DNA from: an uncultured Bacilli bacterium
GTDB taxonomy: Bacteria; Bacillota_I; Bacilli_A; RF39; UBA660
NCBI GenBank assembly: GCA_934157235.1
Contig: CAKPHH010000005.1
Span: 38,300 to 102,299, forward strand
Length of the DNA stretch: 64,000 bases
Direction: 5' to 3'
In this document: positions 26,879-34,651 of the stretch, piece after piece
Layout of the letters: each line of letters begins with the position of its first letter
How positions within the stretch are numbered: position 1 is the first letter of the stretch
The notes under the pieces: model-generated
Database searches by the model: none
Told to the model about the DNA's origin: nothing
What the model saw: only the letters and a program-made list of their open reading frames with translations
Translations under genes and position numbers: made by a program

Positions 26879-27773
26879 TTTAAAGGACTTACTAAAAAAG
26901 TACGATTTAACAATAGAAAATGTTAAATACTTAAAAAGTGCCAAAATAATAGACACTAAGAAAGGTAAGTATGTCATAAAAATAAAGACCAGTAGTAATC
27001 ATCAAATCTATGACTACTTATTAAACCGCAACTTTGAAAATGTTTTGTTACCTATTAATAATTCTACTGACACCTACGAAATATATCCATATATAGAAAG
27101 TGAAAATATTAGTAATGAAGATAAAGCTCAAAATCTAATTTATACTTTGAGTCTTCTTCATAATTATACAACTATATATGAAAATCTAAATTTAGACACA
27201 GTTAAAGAAATTTATGAAACTACTCAAAAGGAATTAGAAAATCTAGACTATTACTACCATGACTTGCAAGATTATATCGAAAATAAAGTCTTCATGGCTC
27301 CAGAAGAGTATTTATTAATAAGAAACATTTCTAATGTTTATAATGCCATAACATATTCAAAGAATTCTCTTGAAAAATGGTATCAAGAAAAAACAAAGCA
27401 AACAACAGAGCGTCAAGTATTATTACATAATAATTTATCATTGGATCACTTTCTTATATCTAAAGACAATGCCTTTTTAATAAACTGGAATAAATCAACA
27501 CGTGGGTATCCTATTTATGATTTAGTTGGTCTATTTAAAAGTTCTTATAAAGATATTGAATTTGAAAACTTATATAAGTATTATCAAAAAAAATATAAGT
27601 ATACAACAGATGAAGAATTATTATTTAATGTCCTAATTGCTAAACCGTGGAAGATAGAATTTTCTAATAATCATTATGACAATACTATAATTGTAAACGA
27701 TTTAATAGAGTACATAGTAAAGGGCAGTTTACTCGTATCAAAAAAACACGAAAAAGACCAAGAAGCAGAGTAA
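26871..27773 (+). CDS. ysxE: YsxE/CotS-family kinase-like spore coat protein
   Basis: 300 aa, overlapping the SpoVID-like gene. It has an aminoglycoside-phosphotransferase-like fold: a small N-lobe with GKYVIKIKT, a hinge containing IYPYIES, then VLLHNNLSLDHFLI (catalytic loop; the usual HGD is HNN, so Asp is replaced) and AFLINWNKSTRGYPIYDL (DFG-like position, with Asp replaced by Asn). These losses point to a pseudokinase. In B. subtilis spoVID-ysxE is a conserved pair, so orthology rests on both fold and order. Probably acts in spore coat assembly in the mother cell. Confidence 0.7.
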   Translation: MTSLKDLLKKYDLTIENVKYLKSAKIIDTKKGKYVIKIKTSSNHQIYDYLLNRNFENVLLPINNSTDTYEIYPYIESENISNEDKAQNLIYTLSLLHNYTTIYENLNLDTVKEIYETTQKELENLDYYYHDLQDYIENKVFMAPEEYLLIRNISNVYNAITYSKNSLEKWYQEKTKQTTERQVLLHNNLSLDHFLISKDNAFLINWNKSTRGYPIYDLVGLFKSSYKDIEFENLYKYYQKKYKYTTDEELLFNVLIAKPWKIEFSNNHYDNTIIVNDLIEYIVKGSLLVSKKHEKDQEAE

Positions 27774-27950
27774 CAAGAATTCAAAAAGTAAAATAACAAC
27801 ATTAAGTCTTGTCGTAATAAAAAGTAAAAGTAACATCTGATAGAACAATATAATAAATACCACAATCATTCCAATCAAATATAATATATTACTTTTTCTT
27901 TTTTGTTTACATGCATAGCAATTACAAAAGAATGGATGTTTATTTTTCAT
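27738..27950 (-). CDS. Small membrane protein with CxCxxC head, unknown
   Basis: 70 aa from ATG at 27950, which follows AGGTGAAAAGT on the minus strand. A basic head with Cys residues (FFCNCYACKQKRK) precedes one or two long hydrophobic segments to the end. The 3' end overlaps the ysxE-like 3' end by 36 nt (convergent). The SD supports it, but the hydrophobic tail is low-complexity, so this is a tentative gene. Confidence 0.45.
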   Translation of the reverse strand: MKNKHPFFCNCYACKQKRKSNILYLIGMIVVFIILFYQMLLLLFITTRLNVVILLFEFLLLCFLVFFVFF

Positions 27951-28009
27951 ACTTTTCACCTATAGTAATTTATGACAATAAAAATAAATAGTGCAAGTAT
28001 CATAACTGG

Positions 28010-28037
28010 TTGACAAAAAATAAATAAATGTTATAAT
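28010..28037 (+). promoter_or_regulatory. Strong promoter of the perR-like/rubrerythrin operon
   Basis: TTGACA (28010-28015), 16 nt, TATAAT (28032-28037) with TG one base upstream (extended -10). Confidence 0.85.
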
Positions 28038-28041
28038 TATA

Positions 28042-28060
28042 ATTGATAATGATTATCAAT
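28042..28060 (+). promoter_or_regulatory. Fur/PerR-family operator (perfect palindrome)
   Basis: ATTGATAATGATTATCAAT is a perfect 9-1-9 inverted repeat containing the core TGATAAT-n-ATTATCA. It covers the expected transcription start, just before the regulator's own gene, so autorepression is likely. Confidence 0.9.
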
Positions 28061-28071
28061 AAGGAAAGATT

Positions 28072-28464
28072 ATGAAAAAGAGAAACACTAAACAAAAACA
28101 AATAATTTTAGAAACTTTGCGTAAAGACAAGACTCATCCAACTATTACGGAAATTTATGAAAAAGTATCTAAAAAACAAAAAAATATTGGTAAAGCTACT
28201 GTATATCGTAATGTTAATGACTTAGTAGATAATGATCAAGTTAAAAAAATAGTCGATGAAGAAGGAAATTTTCACTACGATGGTAACGAAAAAGAGCATA
28301 TTCATTTAATTTGTAAGAATTGTAAAAAAATAATTGATATTTTTGATACCAATCAAGCTGAATTTATCGAAACTGTTGCTAAAGAAAATTCTATTTTAAT
28401 AGAATCTGCTAATATAACATTTGAAGGTTTTTGTTCAGAATGTAAAAAATTATTATCAAAATAG
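28072..28464 (+). CDS. Fur-family regulator, PerR-like
   Basis: 130 aa. N-terminal winged helix (ATVYRNVNDL near residues 43-52) and a C-terminal dimerisation domain with two CxxC zinc pairs (CKNC near 82, CSEC near 124). Residues that align with the PerR metal site are present: His in THPT, Asp in HYDG, HIH, and Asp in IIDIFD. This favours peroxide sensing over iron sensing. Co-transcribed with rubrerythrin 20 nt downstream, a peroxide-detoxifying enzyme, which agrees. The operator sequence, however, is Fur-like. Confidence 0.85.
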   Translation: MKKRNTKQKQIILETLRKDKTHPTITEIYEKVSKKQKNIGKATVYRNVNDLVDNDQVKKIVDEEGNFHYDGNEKEHIHLICKNCKKIIDIFDTNQAEFIETVAKENSILIESANITFEGFCSECKKLLSK

Positions 28465-28484
28465 GAGAAAGTAGAGGTAATACA

Positions 28485-29027
28485 ATGGAACTAAAAGGAA
28501 GTAAAACAGAAAAAAATTTAATGACTGCATTTGCGGGAGAAAGTCAAGCAAGAAACAAATATACATATTATGCTAGTAAAGCAAAAAAAGACGGCTATGA
28601 GCAATTAGCTGCCATCTTTGAAGAAACTGCCAACAATGAAAAAGAGCATGCTAAATTATGGTTTAAAGAATTACACAATGGAGCTATTCCATCAACCGAA
28701 GAGAATTTAAAAGATGCTGCATCTGGTGAGAATTATGAATGGACTGAAATGTACAAGGAATTTGCTGAAACAGCTAGAGAAGAAGGCTTCACTAGATTAG
28801 CATTCCTATTTGAAAAAGTTGGAGAAATCGAAAAAGAACATGAAAAAAGATATTTAACACTTTTAAAGAATATCAAAGATGAAAGAGTTTTCAAAAAAGA
28901 AGGAACAAAGATTTGGGTATGTAGAAATTGCGGTTACGTATATGAAGGTACCGAAGCTTTAGCCGTATGCCCAGTTTGTGCTCATCCACAAAGTTTTATG
29001 GAAGTAAAAGCTGACAATTATGAATAA
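28485..29027 (+). CDS. rbr: Rubrerythrin
   Basis: 180 aa. The N-terminal four-helix diiron domain has Glu/His ligands in AGESQARNKY, EETANNEKEHAK and EVGEIEKEHEKR-like repeats (read as KVGEIEKEHEKR). The C-terminal rubredoxin-type [Fe(SCys)4] site is CRNCGYVY (near 147) and CPVCAHPQ (near 164). It reduces H2O2 using electrons from rubredoxin/NADH oxidoreductases in anaerobes or microaerophiles. Shares the PerR-like regulator's promoter and is closed by a terminator. Confidence 0.96.
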   Translation: MELKGSKTEKNLMTAFAGESQARNKYTYYASKAKKDGYEQLAAIFEETANNEKEHAKLWFKELHNGAIPSTEENLKDAASGENYEWTEMYKEFAETAREEGFTRLAFLFEKVGEIEKEHEKRYLTLLKNIKDERVFKKEGTKIWVCRNCGYVYEGTEALAVCPVCAHPQSFMEVKADNYE

Positions 29028-29045
29028 GTCCTTTGGACTTTTTTC
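29026..29045 (+). terminator. Intrinsic terminator after rubrerythrin
   Basis: AAGTCC / GGACTT stem, TTT loop, T-tract. Confidence 0.8.
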
Positions 29046-29097
29046 TTTGCAAGTTTTTTTGTGAGAAGTAGTTCAAAAAGAAATATATAATTTTGCA

Positions 29098-29138
29098 TTG
29101 ACAAACATCTGTTCGTGATATATTATAGTAAGTCAAGA
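29098..29138 (+). promoter_or_regulatory. Strong promoter with LexA-like box, no clear gene downstream
   Basis: TTGACA (29098-29103), 17 nt, TATTAT (29121-29126). The spacer contains CAAACATCTGTTCG (29102-29115), one mismatch per half from the Bacillus SOS box CGAAC-N4-GTTCG. The following ~165 nt hold no ORF with an SD, only weak hairpins. The last 16 nt (29123-29138) are identical to the leader of the tnpB remnant at 38333. Confidence 0.5.
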
Positions 29139-29305
29139 AGCAAATATTATAAATAATGGTTACAACTATACAAGGTATAACCAAAACTATAGACTGTGAT
29201 TAACATAGTTAAAACTTATGAAAAAATAAAAAACATTCTATCTGTAAGTTAAAAAAATTAATTCGTATCATCATTTGGCTGAATTTCAAATGCCCACTTT
29301 TTCTT

Positions 29306-29680
29306 TTAAAAAGCAATTTCTGTTTCTATGTGTTCATCAAATATCGCAATAAATAAAAATATAATTCCAGCAATCAAGACTAGCACTGCCCCAATAAAAT
29401 TAATAGTCTCAAAAAAGATTTTACTATCACTATCATATTTAGTAAGACCCTTATATGATTTATAACTAGACTGAAAAAAGTAATAATAAATAACACAAGC
29501 CACTGAAAATATAAAAATCAAAGCACCACGATACTTACTTTTTGCTCTCATATCGTTAAATAGAAAGTATTTTGCTTCTTCATTATTCGCCCAATAAGAA
29601 GTAATAATTAAAACCAAATAAACAATCCAAATATAATTCTCAATCTTTATTTCCCTTAATATTCCCTCTTTATTTTCCAT
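29306..29680 (-). CDS. Small membrane protein, paralogue of the gene at 30004-30363
   Basis: 124 aa. After a short polar start (KIENYIWIVYLVL) there are about four membrane segments with a charged central loop. The protein matches the minus-strand gene at 30004-30363 in order and key words (ENYIW near residue 15, YKSYKGL versus YKDLEKH, VLVLAG near the end). No SD is seen before the start; A/T-rich TATATTTTAAT precedes it directly. Family unknown to me. Confidence 0.55.
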   Translation of the reverse strand: MENKEGILREIKIENYIWIVYLVLIITSYWANNEEAKYFLFNDMRAKSKYRGALIFIFSVACVIYYYFFQSSYKSYKGLTKYDSDSKIFFETINFIGAVLVLIAGIIFLFIAIFDEHIETEIAF

Positions 29681-29730
29681 ATTAAAATATATTCTAATTT
29701 GTTTAATAATATAATTTTATAGGTGGTAAA

Positions 29731-30015
29731 ATGAGTTTAATACCAGATGTTTCTCCTAAAGCCTTTTCAGCCAGTGCTGTTATTGTGGGCTATTTATTAA
29801 TAGATGATTTAACAGCTAATGAACAAAATGCTTTAGGAAACTGGTTAATGCTAACAGCTCAAGTCCTTTGTACAAACGCTTTTTATAAACAAGTTCAGCA
29901 AGAAAGACAATCACAAAAAAAGACTCCCCCTAACAATAGTTCTGAAGTGGAAATACTCGAGAAAATGTTAAGAGCACTAGAAAAAGAAATAAATAATCTA
30001 AAATCAAATATTTGA
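29731..30015 (+). CDS. Conserved small protein of unknown function
   Basis: 94 aa; SD AGGTGG 5 nt before the ATG. The N-terminal half is hydrophobic/amphipathic (VSPKAFSASAVIVGYLLI, DDLTANEQNALGNWLML), and the C-terminal half is polar with a short coiled coil. It lies head-to-head with one membrane paralogue (29306-29680) and tail-to-tail with the other (30004-30363), overlapping the latter by 12 nt. No enzymatic motif is visible. The fixed sandwich suggests the three proteins work together. Confidence 0.6.
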   Translation: MSLIPDVSPKAFSASAVIVGYLLIDDLTANEQNALGNWLMLTAQVLCTNAFYKQVQQERQSQKKTPPNNSSEVEILEKMLRALEKEINNLKSNI

Positions 30016-30363
30016 AAGGGAATCCGCCTCGACTGTGATTTTACTTTGAAAATAAAAGAAACATAGTGTACCGGCTAAAACTAAAACACTACCCAAAACT
30101 CTAACAGCGTATGCCTCATCATAATTGTGTTTTTCTAAATCTTTATAATTACGTTTTAAAAAGTATATATAAATAATGATGTTTATGATTATAATTACTC
30201 TAAATATCTTCATCGCTTTTTTATTAGCTTCTGCATCTTTTTGAACTATAGACTTTTTAATTAGTTCATTTCCATAAATATTAACAAAAGCAATAATTAT
30301 GTAAATACCCCAAATATAGTTTTCCAGAGTTAATTCTTTTATTTTTTCTCCATTATTATTCAT
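30004..30363 (-). CDS. Small membrane protein, paralogue of the gene at 29306-29680
   Basis: 119 aa, about four hydrophobic segments; starts with a polar head then LENYIWGIYIII. Like its paralogue it lacks an SD, with TATATTTTATT just before the ATG, so either may be translated from a very short leader. Function unknown. Confidence 0.55.
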   Translation of the reverse strand: MNNNGEKIKELTLENYIWGIYIIIAFVNIYGNELIKKSIVQKDAEANKKAMKIFRVIIIINIIIYIYFLKRNYKDLEKHNYDEAYAVRVLGSVLVLAGTLCFFYFQSKITVEADSLSNI

Positions 30364-30408
30364 AATAAAATATATGATAAATAAGTAATTTAATATATCT
30401 AGAAAATA

Positions 30409-30417
30409 TGTTATAAT
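30409..30417 (+). promoter_or_regulatory. Extended -10 promoter element before the U32-family gene
   Basis: TGTTATAAT, 25 nt upstream of the ATG at 30443; the -35 region is weak. Confidence 0.5.
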
Positions 30418-30442
30418 TTACTAGGAAATTGAGGTGATAACT

Positions 30443-32626
30443 ATGAAAACACATGAACTACTTGCACCAGCAGGAAATATGGAATGTTTAAAGCAAGCTG
30501 TCTATAATGGAGCAGATGCTGTATACTTAGGCTGTAAAAATTTTGGCGCTAGAAAATTTGCTAGTAACTTTACCAATGATGAAATAATAGAAGCTTTAAA
30601 ATTATGTCATTTTTTTGGAGTAAAAGTTTATGCCACCATGAATACCCTAGTAAAAGATAGTGAAGTTTCTAGCTTTTTAGAACAAATAGAATTTTTATAT
30701 AAAAGTGGAATAGATGCCGTTTTAATTCAAGATTTTGGAATGCTTTGTCTCATCAGAGAAAAATATCCCGATTTAGAAGTTCATGCTTCAACTCAAGCAA
30801 ATACCTCTTCAAAAGCAACCGCTAAATTATTTTATGATCTTGGTGTGAAAAGAGTCGTTTTTTCCCGTGAAATGTCTTTAGAAGAAATAAACGCCATAGA
30901 TGTTCCTATCGAAAAAGAAATTTTTGTTCATGGAGCCCTTTGTATTTGCTATTCAGGCTGCTGTCTAATGAGTAGTCAAATGGGCGGACGCTCTGGAAAT
31001 AGGGGAGAATGTGCTGGTAGTTGTCGTCTTCCGTATAGTCTTAAACATAGTGGAAAAATCATTCTAAGTGACAAGTATTTATTAAGTACCAAAGAATTAA
31101 ATAGTTCCAAGAATTTCGAAAAACTCCTAGAAAGCAATATTGACTGCTTTAAGATAGAGGGTAGAATGAAAAGTCCCGAATACGTAGGATTTATCACTAG
31201 ATATTATCGTAATCTGATCGATAATTATAATAAGGTAGACATTCAAACTGAAAATAACAAGTTAAAAACACTATTTAATAGAGGCTTCACATCTGGACAT
31301 TTATTTAATTGTGACACTAATAGTTTAATGAACCAAAACACTCCCAATCATATTGGCTTAGAAATTGGTAAGGTTATAGAGATCACTAAAGACAAAATAA
31401 AAATAAAATTAACAAAGCCATTAAATCAGCAAGATGGAATTCGGTTTCTAGAATCTAATAAGGGCTTAATAGTAAATTACCTTTATGATAAAAAGATGAA
31501 ACTAGTAAACTACGCTACTGATATTTGTTACATAGATAATAAGATTGGCTTAACAGAATGCGATTCGGTTTGTAAAACTATCGATTATAAATTAAATCTC
31601 GAATTAAAAAAACTGCCCATACGAAAAGTTCCAATCAAAGTGTCAGTAAAAGCCCTATTGAATGAAAAATTACAAATAGAAGTATCTGACTACAAAAATG
31701 AAATAAAAGTTGAAGGAAACGTTGTGGCTGCAGCTAAAAATCAACCAATCTCCAAGGAAAGAATAGCAACTCAAGTACTGAAATTGGGCAATACTAACTT
31801 TATCTGTTCAGAAATATTTGTAGAATGCAGTGATAACATATTTCTATCAATTCAAGAAATAAATGAAGTTAGACGTGAAGCCTTAGAAAAATTAAAAAAT
31901 ATTCGCGAATTATCAACGAAAAAATTAAATGTCAAAGAGCCGATTTTCAAAGCTTTAGGTATAAAACAAACATCAGAAATTTCTGTAACCGTTTTTAATG
32001 AAGAACAATTATTAGCGTGTAAAAGTCTTAAAGTAAATTGTATATATACCCCAAATCATACTTTATATTTGAAATACAAAAATGATGGTAATGTTTACTA
32101 TAAGTTGCCGAGATGTTCACGAATTATTGATAAACAAGTTGAAAATAACAGTCTAACTTCTGACTACTTTACATTTAATAATACCAAGCAAAATATAATC
32201 GGAGATTATGGCTTAAATGTATATAATATATACACAGCTTACTATTTACATCGACTAGGTTTGAATAAAATAACTTTATCAGTCGAATTAACTGAACAGG
32301 AAATGATAAATTTTCTTGCAGATTTTTATCAAAAATTCAATTTCTATCCAAATGTTGAAGTACTTAATTATGGCCTAATTGAAAATATGATAATAAAAGG
32401 AAATATCTTAAATTTAGAAACAAATGATTACAATTATGAGTTACTTGACTTAAAAAATCGTAGTTTTAAAACTTACTATGATAACAAAAACACTCATGTT
32501 CTAAATTACAAAACAAAAGAAGAAATAACAGATAAAAAACTTTTGAATCAAGTTTCCCTAAGATTCGATTTTTACAACGAATCTCCATCTGTGATAAAAG
32601 ATATATTGACAAAATATTTAAGCTAG
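30443..32626 (+). CDS. U32-family protein, RlhA-like (23S rRNA hydroxylation type)
   Basis: 727 aa from ATG 30443, 6 nt after GAGGTGAT; the upstream GTG is part of that SD. It begins with ELLAPAGNMECLKQAVYNGA and a TIM-barrel-like domain with EIFVHGALCICYSGCC and the GECAGSCRLPY cysteine cluster that marks U32 proteins. A DUF3656-type linker and a second barrel-like half (from about residue 520) follow. Full-length members include E. coli RlhA, which hydroxylates C2501 of 23S rRNA. Annotation as a peptidase is historical. The Cys residues would ligate an Fe-S cluster. Confidence 0.85.
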   Translation: MKTHELLAPAGNMECLKQAVYNGADAVYLGCKNFGARKFASNFTNDEIIEALKLCHFFGVKVYATMNTLVKDSEVSSFLEQIEFLYKSGIDAVLIQDFGMLCLIREKYPDLEVHASTQANTSSKATAKLFYDLGVKRVVFSREMSLEEINAIDVPIEKEIFVHGALCICYSGCCLMSSQMGGRSGNRGECAGSCRLPYSLKHSGKIILSDKYLLSTKELNSSKNFEKLLESNIDCFKIEGRMKSPEYVGFITRYYRNLIDNYNKVDIQTENNKLKTLFNRGFTSGHLFNCDTNSLMNQNTPNHIGLEIGKVIEITKDKIKIKLTKPLNQQDGIRFLESNKGLIVNYLYDKKMKLVNYATDICYIDNKIGLTECDSVCKTIDYKLNLELKKLPIRKVPIKVSVKALLNEKLQIEVSDYKNEIKVEGNVVAAAKNQPISKERIATQVLKLGNTNFICSEIFVECSDNIFLSIQEINEVRREALEKLKNIRELSTKKLNVKEPIFKALGIKQTSEISVTVFNEEQLLACKSLKVNCIYTPNHTLYLKYKNDGNVYYKLPRCSRIIDKQVENNSLTSDYFTFNNTKQNIIGDYGLNVYNIYTAYYLHRLGLNKITLSVELTEQEMINFLADFYQKFNFYPNVEVLNYGLIENMIIKGNILNLETNDYNYELLDLKNRSFKTYYDNKNTHVLNYKTKEEITDKKLLNQVSLRFDFYNESPSVIKDILTKYLS

Positions 32627-32722
32627 TTCTATCAATGAAATTTCACTATTATAAAAACAATAAAAAATCTATGTAAAAAAATTTCTAAGTATGATAAAAT
32701 AAATATAGATAGGAGTGATTTA

Positions 32723-33232
32723 ATGAAAGAAAACAAAATAGCACCTAAGAACTACATAATAATTGCATTAATCTTTGCTGCTACTATTAGCTTAACATTG
32801 TATCTATGTAATTGTTACAGTGTTTATAATGAAGGTAAAAAGGAAATCCCTGTAATAAGAGGTGTCATCTCTGAGATAACAACTGAAGATTTTGACCATT
32901 ACATACTGGAAAATCAATCGGCTTTGGTGTATATCTGTACAGCAAGTGATATGAATTGTCGCAATTTTGAAAAAGATTTCATCAAGTTCATCAAAAGAGA
33001 CAATCTTCAAGATGAGATAATATACTTAAATGTAAGTAATCTAGATGCAGATAAATTTGTAGAAGACTTCAATAAAAAATATAACTATAGAATTCCGTTA
33101 ACCAAAAATTATCCAGCCTTAATAATGTTTGAAAACGGCAAAATTTGCGGAATCCTACAGGGAAAATCTGACAAAAAAATAACAATTTCAAGAACAAAAC
33201 AATTTATAGAAATGAATAAAATAGGAGAGTAA
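32723..33232 (+). CDS. Membrane-anchored thioredoxin-fold protein lacking CxxC
   Basis: 169 aa. Membrane helix at about 12-30, then a thioredoxin-like domain (ENQSALVYICTASDMNCRNFEKDF, later KNYPALIMFENGK with the cis-Pro position). In place of the CxxC there is a T-x-S-D-M-N-C, leaving only the second-type Cys, so disulfide exchange by the usual mechanism is unlikely. Possibly a chaperone or binding protein on the outer face of the membrane. Precedes trmL by 24 nt. Confidence 0.65.
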   Translation: MKENKIAPKNYIIIALIFAATISLTLYLCNCYSVYNEGKKEIPVIRGVISEITTEDFDHYILENQSALVYICTASDMNCRNFEKDFIKFIKRDNLQDEIIYLNVSNLDADKFVEDFNKKYNYRIPLTKNYPALIMFENGKICGILQGKSDKKITISRTKQFIEMNKIGE

Positions 33233-33255
33233 TCTCCTTTTAGTTAGGAGTAAAT

Positions 33256-33768
33256 ATGAATAACATAGTACTATTTGAACCAGAAATACCTCAAAATACT
33301 GGTAACATTATGAGAACTTGTGTAGCAACAAATACTAAATTACATTTGATAAAGCCCCTTGGCTTTGTTTTAGATGATGCACATTTAAAAAGGTCCGGTG
33401 TAAATTATATTGACAAACTAGAATATGAAGTGTATGAAAACTTTGAGGATTTTAAATCGAAAAACAAAGGTATATATTATTACTTTACAAGATACGGCAG
33501 AAAGCCTCATACTAGTTTTGATTACAGTAATAAAGAAAAAGACAATTTATATTTTATTTTTGGTAAAGAATCAACTGGTATCCCAAAAGAAATATTGAAA
33601 AATGATTTAGAACATTGTATGAGGATTCCCATGACTGATAAAGTTAGAGCCCTAAATGTTTCCAATAGTGTAGCCATCGTAATATATGAAGCTCTACGCC
33701 AACAAGATTACAATGACTTGTTAAGAGAAGAACCACATAAGGGTGCCGATTATCTGGAACAGGAATAA
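33256..33768 (+). CDS. trmL: tRNA (cytidine/uridine-34-2'-O)-methyltransferase TrmL
   Basis: 170 aa, a minimal SPOUT enzyme. Motif 1 is PEIPQNTGNIMRTC, motif 2 FGKESTGIPKEI and motif 3 RIPMTDKVRALNVSNSVAI, forming the trefoil-knot AdoMet site. It methylates the wobble ribose of tRNA-Leu. The following TtcA-like gene also acts on tRNA, so this is a two-gene tRNA-modification operon (15 nt gap). Confidence 0.93.
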   Translation: MNNIVLFEPEIPQNTGNIMRTCVATNTKLHLIKPLGFVLDDAHLKRSGVNYIDKLEYEVYENFEDFKSKNKGIYYYFTRYGRKPHTSFDYSNKEKDNLYFIFGKESTGIPKEILKNDLEHCMRIPMTDKVRALNVSNSVAIVIYEALRQQDYNDLLREEPHKGADYLEQE

Positions 33769-33783
33769 TGTAGGTAAAGTAAT

Positions 33784-34596
33784 ATGAATCGTAAAGAAGA
33801 AATAGAAAGAAGTATCATCACTAAATATAGAAAACAAATTTGGCGTCCATTTATGAAAGCCATTCGTGATTATGAATTAATTCAGGAAGGCGATAAAATA
33901 GCCGTTTGTATTTCTGGTGGAAAAGATTCCAACATAATGGCAAAGTGCTTAGAAGAGTTACAGAAGCATGGTAAAGTAAAGTTTGAATTAGTATATCTTG
34001 TAATGGATCCTGGTTATAATGAGTTGAACAGAAATAAAATAATTGAAAACGCAAAAACACTTGGCATACCCATATCTATATATAATTCTAATATTTTTGA
34101 AGTTGCCGACAAACTGGCCAATAATTCACCATGTTATTTATGTGCCAGAATGCGAAGAGGTTTCTTATATGCGAGAGCACAAGAGTTAGGCTGCAATAAA
34201 ATTGCCCTAGGCCATCATTTTGATGATGTAATCGAAACAATTTTGCTATCTATTATATATGGTGGTGAATATAAAGGTATGATGCCAAAATTAAAAAGTA
34301 CTAATTTCGAAAACATGGAATTAATAAGACCTTTATATCTAGTTAGAGAAGAAAGTATAATAAGTTGGACAAAATACAATAATCTAGAATTTATAAATTG
34401 TGCCTGCAAAATGACCGAAAAAGAATCAAAGAAAGATTCTAAACGCTTGGAAATTAAATTGCTAATCAAAGAACTTGAAAAGAAAAATAAAAACATTCCT
34501 TACAACATCTTTAAATCATCAGAAAATGTAAACATAGATACAGTTCTAGCAACAAAAACAGAAAATGAGAAAATTAGTTTTCTAGAGCGTTATTAA
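33784..34596 (+). CDS. TtcA/TilS-type PP-loop ATPase (probable tRNA thiolation)
   Basis: 270 aa. PP-loop ISGGKDSNIM near residues 45-54, CYLCARMRRGFLY (CxxC) near 118-130, GHHFDDVIET near 148, and a later Cys in INCACKM. These are the features of TtcA, which binds an Fe-S cluster and thiolates C32 of tRNA; a role on another tRNA position cannot be excluded. It starts ATG 15 nt after trmL with weak GTAGGTAAAG. It ends just before the sigG leader hairpin. Confidence 0.8.
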   Translation: MNRKEEIERSIITKYRKQIWRPFMKAIRDYELIQEGDKIAVCISGGKDSNIMAKCLEELQKHGKVKFELVYLVMDPGYNELNRNKIIENAKTLGIPISIYNSNIFEVADKLANNSPCYLCARMRRGFLYARAQELGCNKIALGHHFDDVIETILLSIIYGGEYKGMMPKLKSTNFENMELIRPLYLVREESIISWTKYNNLEFINCACKMTEKESKKDSKRLEIKLLIKELEKKNKNIPYNIFKSSENVNIDTVLATKTENEKISFLERY

Positions 34597-34604
34597 AAAA
34601 ATGT

Positions 34605-34651
34605 ATAAAAAAGCTCCTTTTCTATCACTATAGAATAGAAAGGAGTTTTTT
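34605..34651 (+). promoter_or_regulatory. Hairpin sequestering the sigG ribosome-binding site
   Basis: Left arm CTCCTTTTCTAT (34614-34625), loop 34626-34634, right arm ATAGAAAGGAG (34635-34645) with one bulged T. Flanking A and T runs extend the stem. The right arm contains the sigG SD AAAGGAG, 6 nt from the ATG. Followed by TTTTTT it also looks like an intrinsic terminator for the ttcA-like gene. Confidence 0.75.

Noticed and set aside
29140..29300. Small peptide gene (15 codons) after the SOS-like promoter
   Set aside because: ATG near 29156 has no SD, and the peptide is too short to support.
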